In this document: positions 8,326 through 16,614 of the stretch, one piece after another
Position numbering within the stretch: the first letter of the stretch is position 1
Layout of the letters: every line of letters starts with the position of its first letter
Assembly (NCBI GenBank): GCA_964605645.1
Contig: CAZSDJ010000011.1
Coordinates: 1-44,089 of the forward strand
DNA length: 44,089 nt
Origin: PXAH01 sp964605645
Lineage (GTDB): Bacteria; Omnitrophota; Gorgyraeia; Duberdicusellales; 4484-171
Direction: 5' to 3'
Position numbers and translations under genes: made by a program
The notes under the pieces: model-generated
Told to the model about the DNA's origin: nothing
The model's input: the letters and a program-made list of their open reading frames with translations, nothing else
The model's database searches: none

Positions 8326-8883
8326 ATGAGAATTATACTTTTTGGAGCACCCGGTTCGGGTAAAGGCACTCAAGCTGATATGATAACTAAAGAATTTAAT
8401 TTAGAAAAAATATCTTTGGGAGATATCTTGCGTGAAGAAGTTAAAAAAAGATCAAGCCTGGGTAAAGAAGTTAAGCAATATATGGATAAAGGAGAACTTG
8501 TACCTGATGATACAGTAAAGGATGTGATAGCTGCAAATTTAGCAGAGGATAATTTTATCCTTGACGGATACCCACGTAATGGCCAGCAAGCAAAAACGTT
8601 AGATGATATTTTAGAAAAAAGAAACAGTTCGATAGATGCTTTTATTTATCTGGATGTCAGTAGAGAAACGATAGTTGACAGGCTTGCTAAAAGAAAAAGA
8701 GATGATGACAACCCCGATGCTATTAAAAAAAGATGGGATTTATTTTTGGAAAATAGCAAAGAAATTTTCGATTTTTATAAAGAAAAAGGTGTATTTATAT
8801 CGGTTGATGGCAACAAAGCCAAAGAAAAGGTATTGGAAGAAATAAAAGAAAAATTAAAAGATAGAAAAGCAATATTAGATTAA
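8326..8883 (+). CDS. adk: Adenylate kinase, short-LID type
   Basis: Converts ATP + AMP to 2 ADP. The 185-residue product has the P-loop GAPGSGKGT (residues 7-15), the AMP-binding segment FILDGYPRNGQQ, and a short LID: RLAKRKRDDDNPDAIKKRW replaces the ~30-residue lid insertion of the long 215-residue form, so no zinc-lid cysteines are present. adk after secY is the standard spc arrangement, but map and infA do not follow. Confidence 0.95.
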   Translation: MRIILFGAPGSGKGTQADMITKEFNLEKISLGDILREEVKKRSSLGKEVKQYMDKGELVPDDTVKDVIAANLAEDNFILDGYPRNGQQAKTLDDILEKRNSSIDAFIYLDVSRETIVDRLAKRKRDDDNPDAIKKRWDLFLENSKEIFDFYKEKGVFISVDGNKAKEKVLEEIKEKLKDRKAILD

Positions 8884-9085
8884 TATTATAGACAATTGTT
8901 CCATTGATAATTTTAAATAGCAATATTGTCAAAAAAAATACGGAGATTAAGAGATGTGCCCAATCTTTGCGAAGCAAAGTTTAACAAAAATTATAATATT
9001 GGGCCCATTATTACTTTGAAAAGCAGATATAATTTATCAAATAATAATTGAATAATGTTAGCAAAAAAAACATAGGAATTAAGAG
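8884..9085 (+). other. Structured, gene-poor leader region upstream of rpmJ
   Basis: About 200 AT-rich bases where infA (and often map) would be expected. It holds inverted repeats GACAAT (8891-8896)/ATTGTC (8925-8930) and GCCCAAT (8958-8964)/ATTGGGC (8998-9004). The second pair encloses a tight hairpin CTTTGC-gaa-GCAAAG (8965-8979). A 21-codon open frame (8954-9019, starting MCPIFAKQS) begins with a ribosome-binding context (GGAG-ATTAAGAG-ATG) almost identical to that of rpmJ. It could be a regulatory leader or the remains of a deletion/duplication. No IF-1 sequence is present in any frame I read. Confidence 0.5.
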
Positions 9086-9199
9086 ATGAAGGTTAAAAGT
9101 TCAGTAAAAAGAGTTTGCAATAAATGTAAATTAATAAAGAGAAAAGGGGTCGTGAGGGTGATTTGTAAAGATCCTAAGCATAAACAGAGGCAAGGATAA
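9086..9199 (+). CDS. rpmJ: 50S ribosomal protein L36
   Basis: Small zinc-ribbon protein of 37 residues, easily missed by length cut-offs. It starts MKVKSSVKRVCNKCKLIKRK and continues with VICKDPKHKQRQG. The C-x2-C...C...H ligands (Cys11, Cys14, Cys27, His32) identify the zinc-binding C+ form. It is followed 6 bp later by an inverted-repeat element, and rpsM comes next, the usual order. Confidence 0.96.
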   Translation: MKVKSSVKRVCNKCKLIKRKGVVRVICKDPKHKQRQG

Positions 9200-9205
9200 A
9201 AAATA

Positions 9206-9329
9206 AAATCCGAAATACGAAATCCGAAATTCTAAACAATATTAAATTACCAAAATTCAAAACAATAAGGTTTAGAATATTTGAATGTAGATATTAGGAT
9301 TTGTTTCGAATTTCGATATTAGAATTTGT
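9206..9329 (+). repeat. AT-rich inverted-repeat element, 'CGAAAT' family, copy 2
   Basis: The left arm is AAATCCGAAATACGAAATCC and the right arm is TTTCGAATTTCGATATTAGAATTT-like, around an AT-rich core. It resembles the elements at 1547-1680 and 13567-13659 in word content and layout but is diverged. It starts 6 bp after the rpmJ stop and ends before the rpsM SD. Confidence 0.8.
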
Positions 9330-9356
9330 CGTAATTAATTAGGAGGTTGAACTGAG

Positions 9357-9725
9357 ATGCCAAGAATTTTAGGGGTAGATATCCCAAAAGATAAAAAAAT
9401 AAAAATTTCTTTACGTTATATATATGGAGTAGGGCCCAAAAAGGCTGATGAAATTCTTGATAATACAGGGATTGATCCGGAAAGAAAAGCCGGAGATTTA
9501 AAAGAAGATGAGGCTTCAAAACTTGCCAGATATATTCAGTCTAATTATACAGTAGAAGGTGAATTGAGAAGGCAAGTTTCTCAGGATATTCGCCGGTTGA
9601 TTGAAATTAAAGCTTATCGAGGGATGCGGCATAAAAAAGGGCTGCCGGTGCGCGGGCAGCGGACTCGCTGTAATGCCCGGACTAAAAAGGGCCCGAAATC
9701 GAGAGTGGGCGGGAAAAAACGATAA
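9357..9725 (+). CDS. rpsM: 30S ribosomal protein S13
   Basis: Head protein forming intersubunit bridges; 122 residues. The N-terminal helix-turn segment RILGVDIPKDKKIKISLRYIYGVG and the C-terminal signature GMRHKKGLPVRGQRTRCNAR are intact. A strong AGGAGG lies 15-20 nt before the ATG, with spacing longer than usual. Confidence 0.97.
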   Translation: MPRILGVDIPKDKKIKISLRYIYGVGPKKADEILDNTGIDPERKAGDLKEDEASKLARYIQSNYTVEGELRRQVSQDIRRLIEIKAYRGMRHKKGLPVRGQRTRCNARTKKGPKSRVGGKKR

Positions 9726-9734
9726 TTAACTGTG

Positions 9735-9815
9735 ATTCTTGACATCAAAGATGTTAAGAATTTAATTCAACTAAGCCCTTGACAGATGTATTTTCTAAAA
9801 GGTTAATTGTCAAGG
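9735..9815 (+). promoter_or_regulatory. Two stem-loops / possible promoters in the rpsM-rpsK spacer
   Basis: The 113-bp spacer holds a near-perfect 12-bp hairpin with a 3-nt loop (ATTCTTGACATC 9735-9746, GATGTTAAGAAT 9750-9761, one G-T pair). A second inverted repeat follows: CCTTGACA (9777-9784) with TGTCAAGG (9808-9815). Each left arm also contains TTGACA, followed after 17 bp by TTAATT and GTTAAT respectively, so either could be a weak -35/-10 pair. An autoregulatory leader for the S11-S4-alpha block or an internal promoter are both possible. Confidence 0.4.
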
Positions 9816-9838
9816 ACAAGTTTCATTAAAGGAGTTGC

Positions 9839-10237
9839 ATGGCTAAAAAACCAAAAAGAAAAGAAAGAAAAAAGAAGAAGATTGTACTTCAGTCTGCGGC
9901 AGGGATAGCTACCGTTAAGGCTACTTTTAATAATACGATTATATCAATAACTGATTTAAATGGTAATGTTTTAGCTTGGAAGTCAGCTGGTGGAGTTGGT
10001 TTCAAGGGTGCGAGAAAATCTACCCCTTATGCTGCACAGATAGCTTCTCTTGAAGTTGCTAAAACTACGAAATCAATGGGGTTAAGAGAAGTTGATGTTA
10101 TGATTAAGGGGCCTGGCCCCGGCCGGGAAGCAGCAATCAGAGCGCTTTCAGCTGCCGGTTTAAATGTAAAAAGAGTGAAGGTAGCCAGTCCGGCACCTCA
10201 CAATGGCTGTAGATTAAAAAAGAAAAGACGAGTATAA
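9839..10237 (+). CDS. rpsK: 30S ribosomal protein S11
   Basis: Platform protein near the E site; 132 residues with a lysine-rich N terminus. FNNTIISITDLNGNVLAWKS and the C-terminal KGPGPGREAAIRALSAAGL followed by SPAPHNGCRLKKKRRV are the family signatures. AAGGAG lies upstream of the ATG. Confidence 0.98.
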   Translation: MAKKPKRKERKKKKIVLQSAAGIATVKATFNNTIISITDLNGNVLAWKSAGGVGFKGARKSTPYAAQIASLEVAKTTKSMGLREVDVMIKGPGPGREAAIRALSAAGLNVKRVKVASPAPHNGCRLKKKRRV

Positions 10238-10251
10238 GAAGGAGATATCAT

Positions 10252-10881
10252 ATGGCGAGAGATTTAAGACCAAAATGTAAATTATGCCGCAGGGCGGGGA
10301 TGAAGTTATTTTTAAAAGGGATTAGGTGTTTGACTGAGAAGTGTGGTGTAGCGAAAAGGCCGATTCCTCCCGGGATGCAAAGAAGGCAGAGATCAAAACC
10401 TTCTTATTATGCCCTGCAATTGAGAGAAAAGCAAAAGGCAAAAAATATTTATGGATTATTAGAGCGTCAATTTAGAAGATTTTTCGAGATTGCTCATAAG
10501 TCGGAAGGTGCGACAGGCCAAATTTTAATTCAGCAACTGGAAAGAAGGTTAGATAATATAGTTTTTAGGTCACTTTTTGCTTTGTCGCGGTCTCAGGCTC
10601 GTCAGCTTGTTCGTCATGGATTTGTTTTTATTGATAATCGAAGAGTTGACATACCGTCTTATATTGTTAAAAAAGATGAGGTGATTAAATTTGAAATTGA
10701 TGAAGGGATAAAAAATTTAATTAAAGAAAATATTCAAATAAGTGAAAAAGAAAAAAGTGTACCGGAGTGGCTTAGTGTAGATAATCAAAATCATAAAATT
10801 ACAGTAAAAAGATTGCCGACAAAAGAAGATATTACTATTCCGATACAAGAGCAGCTAATTGTTGAGCTTTATTCAAAATAA
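10252..10881 (+). CDS. rpsD: 30S ribosomal protein S4, zinc-binding form
   Basis: Primary 16S rRNA binder and, in many bacteria, repressor of its own operon. The 209-residue protein has an N-terminal cysteine set Cys9-x2-Cys12...Cys26...Cys31 (C+ form). The S4 RNA-binding domain starts near residue 98 (RRLDNIVFRSLFALSRSQARQ is split across residues 97-117). SD AAGGAGAT lies 7 nt before the ATG. Confidence 0.98.
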   Translation: MARDLRPKCKLCRRAGMKLFLKGIRCLTEKCGVAKRPIPPGMQRRQRSKPSYYALQLREKQKAKNIYGLLERQFRRFFEIAHKSEGATGQILIQQLERRLDNIVFRSLFALSRSQARQLVRHGFVFIDNRRVDIPSYIVKKDEVIKFEIDEGIKNLIKENIQISEKEKSVPEWLSVDNQNHKITVKRLPTKEDITIPIQEQLIVELYSK

Positions 10882-10905
10882 TAAATTTAGAGGAGGAAAA
10901 AAATT

Positions 10906-11892
10906 ATGGGGATAAGTTGGAGAGATTTTCAATTTCCAAAAAGAGTAACTGTTGACCAAGATAGTTACAGTCCAACCTATGGCAAATTTACAGCAGATCC
11001 TTTGGAAAGAGGTTATGGGGTAACTTTAGGTAATTCCCTACGACGGGTTCTTCTTTCATCTATTGAAGGTTCTGCAGTTACATCTCTTAAAATTGAAGAA
11101 GCCCAGCATGAATTTTCTCCAATTGAAGGAGTTTTAGAAGATTTACCGGAAATTATTTTAAATGTAAAAGGACTCACTTTACGTGCTTATTCTCGATCAC
11201 CTAAAAAAATTTATATAAAAGCAGAAGGTGAAAAAGAAATAAAAGCTCGTGATATTGTTACCGATGAGACAATCGAAATTGTTAATCCGGATCATCGGAT
11301 AGCTACAATTACTGATCCGGGTAAAAAACTCAATATTGAAATGGAAGTCGGCAGAGGCCGTGGCTTTGTTCCCGCTGAAGCTAATAAACGAGAAGAGATG
11401 CCTATTGGAGTTATCCCCATTGATTCTATTTTTACTCCCGTTAAAAGAGTAGCTTTTAAAGTTGAAAATACTCGCGTGGGAAAAAGAACTGATTACGATA
11501 AATTAATATTAGAAATTTTCACAGATGCAAGCATCGAACCAAAAGAAGCTTTAATTTATGCTTCTAAAGTTTTGAGTAAACATCTTGAACTTTTCTTTAC
11601 TTTAGGAGAATTACCGGAAGAAGATTATGAAGAACTTACTCCGGAGGAGATATCGCTTTACGAAAAACTTAAACTACCGGTTTCTGAATTAGAACTTTCA
11701 GTGAGAAGCGCAAATTGCCTGCGGGAAGCCGAGATTAAGACTTTAGCAGAGCTAGTTACTAAAACTGAGCCGGAAATTTTAAATTATCGAAATTTTGGTA
11801 AAAAATCATTAGATGAAGTAGGAGCTCTCTTGAAAACAATGGGGCTTTCCTTTGGAATGAATATTGATGAAGAAAAAATGAAAAAGGTATAA
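10906..11892 (+). CDS. rpoA: DNA-directed RNA polymerase subunit alpha
   Basis: Scaffold for RNA polymerase assembly; 328 residues, normal length. The N-terminal domain carries ERGYGVTLGNSLRRVLLSSI (residues 33-52), and the C-terminal domain, ~258-315, contains the UP-element/activator-binding helix-hairpin-helix (LSVRSANCLREAEIKT, NFGKKSLDEVGALL). AGGAGG precedes the ATG. rplQ follows after 2 bp. Confidence 0.98.
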   Translation: MGISWRDFQFPKRVTVDQDSYSPTYGKFTADPLERGYGVTLGNSLRRVLLSSIEGSAVTSLKIEEAQHEFSPIEGVLEDLPEIILNVKGLTLRAYSRSPKKIYIKAEGEKEIKARDIVTDETIEIVNPDHRIATITDPGKKLNIEMEVGRGRGFVPAEANKREEMPIGVIPIDSIFTPVKRVAFKVENTRVGKRTDYDKLILEIFTDASIEPKEALIYASKVLSKHLELFFTLGELPEEDYEELTPEEISLYEKLKLPVSELELSVRSANCLREAEIKTLAELVTKTEPEILNYRNFGKKSLDEVGALLKTMGLSFGMNIDEEKMKKV

Positions 11893-11894
11893 TT

Positions 11895-12404
11895 ATGCGT
11901 CACAGAAAAAAAGGAAATAAATTGTCTCGATCCAGAGCACAAAGAAAAGCATTGGTTAAATCATTGCTTAAATCGGTGATTATTAGCGAGCGGATCAAAA
12001 CAACTACCCCTAAGGCTAAAATGATAAAAATTCATATCGACAAAATGATTACCTTGGCAAAAAAAGATACGCTTGCGGCAAGACGGCAAGCTTTTGACAA
12101 AATTGGCGACCACTCTTTAGTAAAAAAGCTCTTTGCTGAAATTGAACCTAGATTTAGTGATGGCCAGGGGGGTTATTGCCGTATTTATAATCGCGGTTTT
12201 CGCAAGAGCGACGGTGCCCAGCTATCACAAATAGAATTAACCAAGGTTTCCTTAAAAAAGAGCAGTAAAGGCAAAACAAAGGATAGTACAGCAAAGCCAA
12301 CTGCAACTAAAAAGGTTAGTAAAAAAGAAGAAAAAGATGAATCAATAAAAAAGAAAGGTTTTTCCGGTTTAAAAAAGATGTTTAAAAAAGGCAAAAAAAC
12401 TTAA
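11895..12404 (+). CDS. rplQ: 50S ribosomal protein L17 with lysine-rich C-terminal tail
   Basis: The first ~118 residues are a canonical L17 (MRHRKKGNKLSRSRAQRKALVKSLL at the start, split from GYCRIYNRGFRKSDGA near residues 94-109). The protein then continues for about 50 residues of Lys/Ser/Thr-rich low-complexity sequence ending SGLKKMFKKGKKT, giving 169 residues against the usual 120-130. The tail is probably disordered and may contact rRNA. It is the last gene of the ribosomal block. Confidence 0.96.
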   Translation: MRHRKKGNKLSRSRAQRKALVKSLLKSVIISERIKTTTPKAKMIKIHIDKMITLAKKDTLAARRQAFDKIGDHSLVKKLFAEIEPRFSDGQGGYCRIYNRGFRKSDGAQLSQIELTKVSLKKSSKGKTKDSTAKPTATKKVSKKEEKDESIKKKGFSGLKKMFKKGKKT

Positions 12405-12410
12405 AACTAT

Positions 12411-13568
12411 ATGCTTATCAACCCACAAGTATTATCTTTAACGAAATCTGCTACTTTAAAGATAACCGCTTCAACTAAACAGCTCAAAAAAGAAGGTAAA
12501 GACGTTATCAATTTTGCCGCGGGTGAGCCTGACTTTGACACTCCCGATTTTATAAAATCTGCTGCAAAAGTTGCGATCGACCAGGGATTTACCAAGTATA
12601 CGCCTTCTGCCGGAGATATTCGGCTCAGAGAAGCAATCGCTAAAAGTTTAAAGAATAAAAATAAGATTGAAATTAATAAAGATAATATTATTGTTACAAC
12701 CGGAGCAAAGTATGCAATTTTTATAGCTTTGATATCTTTAGCTGTCCGGGAAGATGAAATTTTGATCCCTTCACCTTATTGGGTGAGTTATCCGGAAATG
12801 GTTAAACTTAGCCTTGCTAAACCGAAATTAGTTGAACTACAGGAAGAAAACAATTTTAAGTTAACTCCGGAAATTTTAAAAAGATCTATAACCGGTAAAA
12901 CAAAAGCTTTAATTTTTAATTACCCTAATAACCCTACCGGTGTAACCTACAGCAAAGAAGAGCTTACAAAAATTGCAACTGTCATAAAGGATACGAATAT
13001 CCAAATTATAAGTGATGAGATTTATGAAGCTTTAATCTATGATAATAGAAACCATACCAGTTTTGCTTCATTAGATTCAATGGAAAACCAGACCATAACC
13101 ATTGGTGGATTTTCTAAAAGTTTTTCAATGACTGGTTGGCGGGTTGGTTATTTAGCGGCAAATGAAAAATTCATAAAGGAAACTGCAAAAATTGTCGGCC
13201 ACACTACATCTTGCCCTTGTTCTATCTCACAAGCAGCAGCTTTAGCTGCTTTAGAAAATGAAAGTTGGCAGGAGCAAGTAAGCATTAAATTTGAAAAAAG
13301 AAGAGATTTACTTTTTGAAGGTTTAACTAAAATTGCTAAAATAAAACCATTTAAATCTGAAGGAACTTTTTATATGTTTTGTGATATCCGGGAAACCGGT
13401 TTAAATTCTTTGGAGTTTTGTTCTCGTTTGTTAGATCAACATTTAGTTTCCTGCATCCCGGCTAGTGCATTCGGGAAAGAAGGTTTTATTAGGATTAGTT
13501 TTTCGACTAGTTCCGAACAAATCAAGAAAGGGATAGACAGAATCAATAATTTTATTAAGAAACTTTAA
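12411..13568 (+). CDS. Class I PLP aminotransferase (aspartate aminotransferase-like)
   Basis: Fold-type I aminotransferase of 385 residues, most like AspB-type aspartate aminotransferases. Visible parts are FAAGEPDFDTPD (residues 35-46), NYPNNPTG (170-177), Asp202 in ISDEIYE (pyridine-nitrogen contact), and GGFSKSFSMTGWR (232-244) with the PLP Schiff-base Lys236. Exact substrate cannot be read from the sequence; 2-oxoglutarate/aspartate would fit the TCA genes downstream. It begins 6 bp after rplQ without a clear SD, so it may be an appended member of the ribosomal transcript. A repeat element abuts its stop codon. Confidence 0.9.
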   Translation: MLINPQVLSLTKSATLKITASTKQLKKEGKDVINFAAGEPDFDTPDFIKSAAKVAIDQGFTKYTPSAGDIRLREAIAKSLKNKNKIEINKDNIIVTTGAKYAIFIALISLAVREDEILIPSPYWVSYPEMVKLSLAKPKLVELQEENNFKLTPEILKRSITGKTKALIFNYPNNPTGVTYSKEELTKIATVIKDTNIQIISDEIYEALIYDNRNHTSFASLDSMENQTITIGGFSKSFSMTGWRVGYLAANEKFIKETAKIVGHTTSCPCSISQAAALAALENESWQEQVSIKFEKRRDLLFEGLTKIAKIKPFKSEGTFYMFCDIRETGLNSLEFCSRLLDQHLVSCIPASAFGKEGFIRISFSTSSEQIKKGIDRINNFIKKL

Positions 13569-13659
13569 ATACGAAGCACGAAATTCGAAATACGAAATAA
13601 TTTTCAAAATATTAAGGTTTAATTTGTTTCGAACATTCGGATTTCGATATTCGGATTTA
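13567..13659 (+). repeat. AT-rich inverted-repeat element, 'CGAAAT' family, copy 3 (short)
   Basis: The left arm AAATACGAAGCACGAAATTC begins inside the aminotransferase stop codon; the right arm ends CGGATTTCGATATTCGGATTT. It is shorter than copies 1 and 2. No coding potential. Confidence 0.8.
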
Positions 13660-13667
13660 TTTTACTT

Positions 13668-14921
13668 ATGGCTCAAACCATTGTCGAAAAGATATTCTCA
13701 AATCATGCCAAAAAAAAACTTCAAGCTGGAGATGTTGCAGTTTGTGAAGTTGATTTTTGTTTTTCTCAAGATGGGACATCTTCTTTAGTATTAGACAGTT
13801 TACGAAAATCAAAAAGAAGTATTTTAAAGCCGAAGAGATTTGCGATGTTCATAGATCATAGCAGTCCGTCTCCGAACCTGGGAGTTTCACAGGTTCATTC
13901 TTCCATGCGTGAATTCCAGCAAAGAAATAAGAGCCTTCTTTATGATGTTGGTTGTGGAATATCCCACCAATTAATTATCGAAGAAGGTTTTGCCATCCCC
14001 GGTAAGCTTATTCTAGGCGCAGATTCCCATACTTCTACCGCAGGAGCTTTAGGAACTTTAGCGATGGGGGTTGGTTCTACTGATTTAGCGGTTACGCTTT
14101 CTACCGGGAAGAATTGGTTTAAAGTTCCTCAAACTTATAAGATTATTATCAAAGGGAAAATTCCTTTTGGTGTCTATAGCAAAGATATTATTCTTTATAT
14201 AATACATAAATTAGGATCAAACGGAGCTACTTATAAATCCGTTGAATTTTCGGGTGAAGTGGTTGATAAGCTATCAATGGATGCTCGTTTTACCATTACC
14301 AATATGACTATTGAGTTTGGAGCTAAATGCGGATTGATGAATGTTGACCAAAAATGCGAGAATTATTTAAAAAAAATTGGCGTTAATAAATACAAAAAAA
14401 ATTTTCCTGATAAAAATTGTAATTATGAAAAAATTATTGAAATTGATGTCACAAATCTATCACCTTATTTGGCTTGCCCTCATAATGTAGATAATGGTGC
14501 TCCTGTTGAAAAAATGGAAGGAACTGAAATTGATCAGGCTTTTTTAGGCACTTGCACCAACGGCCGCATTGAAGATTTAAAAATAGCTGCAGAAATGTTA
14601 GCCGGAAACAAAGTACACCCTAGGGTTAAATTTTTAGTTGCGCCGGCTTCTCGCAATATTTTTCAAGAAGCGTTAAAAAAAGGATATATCCATAAGTTTT
14701 CTGAAGCGGGCGGGATTGTTTTGCCGATAGGGTGCGGGCCTTGCGTAGGAACTCATCAAGGAGTATTGGCTGATGGCGAAGTTGCAATTTCAACAGCTAA
14801 TCGTAATTTTAAAGGCAGGATGGGTAATCCCAAAGCCTTTATTTACCTAGGATCTCCTGCTACGGTTGTAGCATCAGCGATTAAAGGTAAAATTTGTGAT
14901 CCACGAAAAATATTATCTTAA
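13668..14921 (+). CDS. Aconitase / 3-isopropylmalate dehydratase family, large subunit
   Basis: [4Fe-4S] hydro-lyase large subunit, 417 residues. The cluster ligands are Cys296 (GTCTNGR), Cys356 and Cys359 (GCGPCVGTH). Substrate/active-site blocks FIDHSSPSP (61-69) and ADSHTSTAGALG (118-129) are intact. The family includes LeuC, homoaconitase and two-subunit aconitases. The operon with an isocitrate dehydrogenase and a malate dehydrogenase, and no leuA or leuB, makes citrate/isocitrate the likelier substrate; this is inference. The small subunit is encoded at 15985, after an intervening pilT. Confidence 0.88.
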   Translation: MAQTIVEKIFSNHAKKKLQAGDVAVCEVDFCFSQDGTSSLVLDSLRKSKRSILKPKRFAMFIDHSSPSPNLGVSQVHSSMREFQQRNKSLLYDVGCGISHQLIIEEGFAIPGKLILGADSHTSTAGALGTLAMGVGSTDLAVTLSTGKNWFKVPQTYKIIIKGKIPFGVYSKDIILYIIHKLGSNGATYKSVEFSGEVVDKLSMDARFTITNMTIEFGAKCGLMNVDQKCENYLKKIGVNKYKKNFPDKNCNYEKIIEIDVTNLSPYLACPHNVDNGAPVEKMEGTEIDQAFLGTCTNGRIEDLKIAAEMLAGNKVHPRVKFLVAPASRNIFQEALKKGYIHKFSEAGGIVLPIGCGPCVGTHQGVLADGEVAISTANRNFKGRMGNPKAFIYLGSPATVVASAIKGKICDPRKILS

Positions 14922-14935
14922 ATGTGGAGGTTATA

Positions 14936-15982
14936 ATGCGGATTAATGATATTTTGAAATTAGCAGAAAGTAAAGGCGCTAGTGACATTCATTTTACAGT
15001 AGGTTTGCCTCCGATTTTACGAATAGACGGTGAATTGATTACTACTGATTTAGAACCGTTGAGCGAAGAAACTTCCAAGGCTTTAATCTATAGCATGCTT
15101 AACGATGAACGGAAAGCTGCTTTTGAAAAAGATAGAGAATTAGATTTTTCTTTTACTTTGCCGGATATGGACCGTTATCGAATAAATGTTCATTATCAGC
15201 GGGGTAACGTGGAAGCAGCATTAAGAAGGGTCCCTCAAAAAATTCCTTCTATTGAATCTTTAGGTTTGCCTCAGATTGTTTTTGATTTAATAAAGAAGCC
15301 AAATGGCTTAATTTTACTTACCGGCCCAACCGGTACAGGTAAGAGTACGAGCCTGGCAGCAATGGTTGATTTCATTAACAAAAACAGAAAGGAATTGGTT
15401 GTGTCTATTGAAGATCCAATAGAATTTGTTTATGAAAATAAAAAGTGTATTATTAAGCAAAGAGAAATTTTTTCTGATACACATTCTTTTCCGGAAGCAT
15501 TAAAAAGAGTTCTTCGGCAAGATCCTGATGTTATTGTGGTAGGAGAAATGAGGGATTTAGAAACTATTGCCACAGCCTTAACTGCTGCTGAAACCGGCCA
15601 CCTTGTGCTGGCTACACTGCATACGCCGGATGCGCCTCAAACTATTCAAAGAATTATTGATGTTTTTCCCCCGCATCAACAAAGGCAGGTTACAGTCCAG
15701 CTTGCTGAATGCTTGCAAGCGGTTATCTCTCAAGTTTTGCTGCATAAAGCCGAAGGTAAAGGGAGAATCTTGGGGACAGAAGTCATGATTTCGACTCCCG
15801 GGATTAGGAATCTAATTAGAGAAAATGATATTGCTCAAATCCCTTCTTTAATTCAAATGGGCGGCCAACACGGGATGTACACCATGGATAAATGTTTGAA
15901 AACTTTTTATAAAAAAGGTTTGATTGCAAAAGAAACAGCTCTGCGAAAGGTAAAAAATTTAGCAGAATTCAATAGTTTATAA
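14936..15982 (+). CDS. pilT: Type IV pilus retraction ATPase PilT
   Basis: Hexameric secretion ATPase that powers pilus retraction (twitching, DNA uptake, adhesion). With the ATG at 14936 (GGAGG at 14926-14930, 5-nt spacing) the protein is 348 residues; an in-frame GTG at 14924 lies at the SD itself and is less likely. Walker A GPTGTGKS (130-137), the Asp-box/Walker B region RQDPDVIVVGEMRD, the His-box HLVLATLHTPDAPQT, and the PilT-specific GIRNLIRE motif near the C terminus are all present, which separates it from PilB/PilU. It is wedged between the two subunit genes of an aconitase-family enzyme (14 bp and 2 bp gaps). No other pilus genes are in the window; dprA at 21.1 kb hints at natural competence. 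Confidence 0.95.
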   Translation: MRINDILKLAESKGASDIHFTVGLPPILRIDGELITTDLEPLSEETSKALIYSMLNDERKAAFEKDRELDFSFTLPDMDRYRINVHYQRGNVEAALRRVPQKIPSIESLGLPQIVFDLIKKPNGLILLTGPTGTGKSTSLAAMVDFINKNRKELVVSIEDPIEFVYENKKCIIKQREIFSDTHSFPEALKRVLRQDPDVIVVGEMRDLETIATALTAAETGHLVLATLHTPDAPQTIQRIIDVFPPHQQRQVTVQLAECLQAVISQVLLHKAEGKGRILGTEVMISTPGIRNLIRENDIAQIPSLIQMGGQHGMYTMDKCLKTFYKKGLIAKETALRKVKNLAEFNSL

Positions 15983-15984
15983 GT

Positions 15985-16485
15985 ATGATTTTAAGAGGTA
16001 AAGTTTTTAAATTTGGCGATAATATTAATACTGATTGGATAATTTCCGGCCGTTATAAATTTTCTATAACTGACATGAAAGAATTGGCTCATTATTTTTT
16101 TGAAGATATTCGGCCCAATTTTTATAATCAGTTAGTACCAAATAAATCAATAATTGCGGCCGGTGATAATTTTGGGATGGGTTCATCGCGCGAACAGGCC
16201 CCTTGGGTTATTAAAGAAGCAGGTGTCTTAGCAGTTGTTGCGAAAAATTTTGCCCGTATTTTTTATCGTAATGCATTTAACATTGGACTTGTTTTAATTG
16301 AAGCTGATACCAGTTCAATCAAAGAAGCTGATAATATAAGTATAGAATTAGATAAAGGCATAATCAAACAAAACAATAAAGTAATTGGTAATTTTAATCC
16401 CTGGGGTACTTTCCAAAGGGAACTGATAAAAGCCGGCGGTATTTTTAATTACTTAAAAAAACATAAGGGATTCAAGATAAAATAA
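15985..16485 (+). CDS. Aconitase / 3-isopropylmalate dehydratase family, small subunit
   Basis: Swivelling domain that completes the active site of the protein at 13668. The 166 residues show the LeuD/HacB pattern: GDNINTDWIISGRYKF (12-27), the conserved loop AGDNFGMGSSREQAPW (residues 59-74), and a C-terminal GGIFNYLKKHKG. It begins 2 bp after pilT. Substrate as for the large subunit. Confidence 0.88.
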   Translation: MILRGKVFKFGDNINTDWIISGRYKFSITDMKELAHYFFEDIRPNFYNQLVPNKSIIAAGDNFGMGSSREQAPWVIKEAGVLAVVAKNFARIFYRNAFNIGLVLIEADTSSIKEADNISIELDKGIIKQNNKVIGNFNPWGTFQRELIKAGGIFNYLKKHKGFKIK

Positions 16486-16586
16486 CTAATTATCTAATTT
16501 CTAATTGATCTAATCAAATTCCAATGATTAATGAGTCAATGTCTAAATTGTTTAGAAATTAGGGCAATTAGAGTAATTAGAAATTT
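16486..16586 (+). repeat. Inverted-repeat element of 'CTAATT' words
   Basis: The left arm CTAATTATCTAATTTCTAAT starts directly after the small-subunit stop codon. The right arm, ending AGGGCAATTAGAGTAATTAG, pairs with it imperfectly. It differs in sequence from the CGAAAT elements but has the same architecture: arms of shuffled short words around an AT-rich centre. No coding potential. Confidence 0.75.
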
Positions 16587-16614
16587 AAGTTGGAGATAAC
16601 GTTTATATTTTGAT

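Noticed and set aside
13668..16485. Calling the hydro-lyase pair leuC/leuD (leucine biosynthesis)
   Set aside because: The neighbouring dehydrogenase has isocitrate-type residues and no other leu gene is nearby, so I left the pair at family level.
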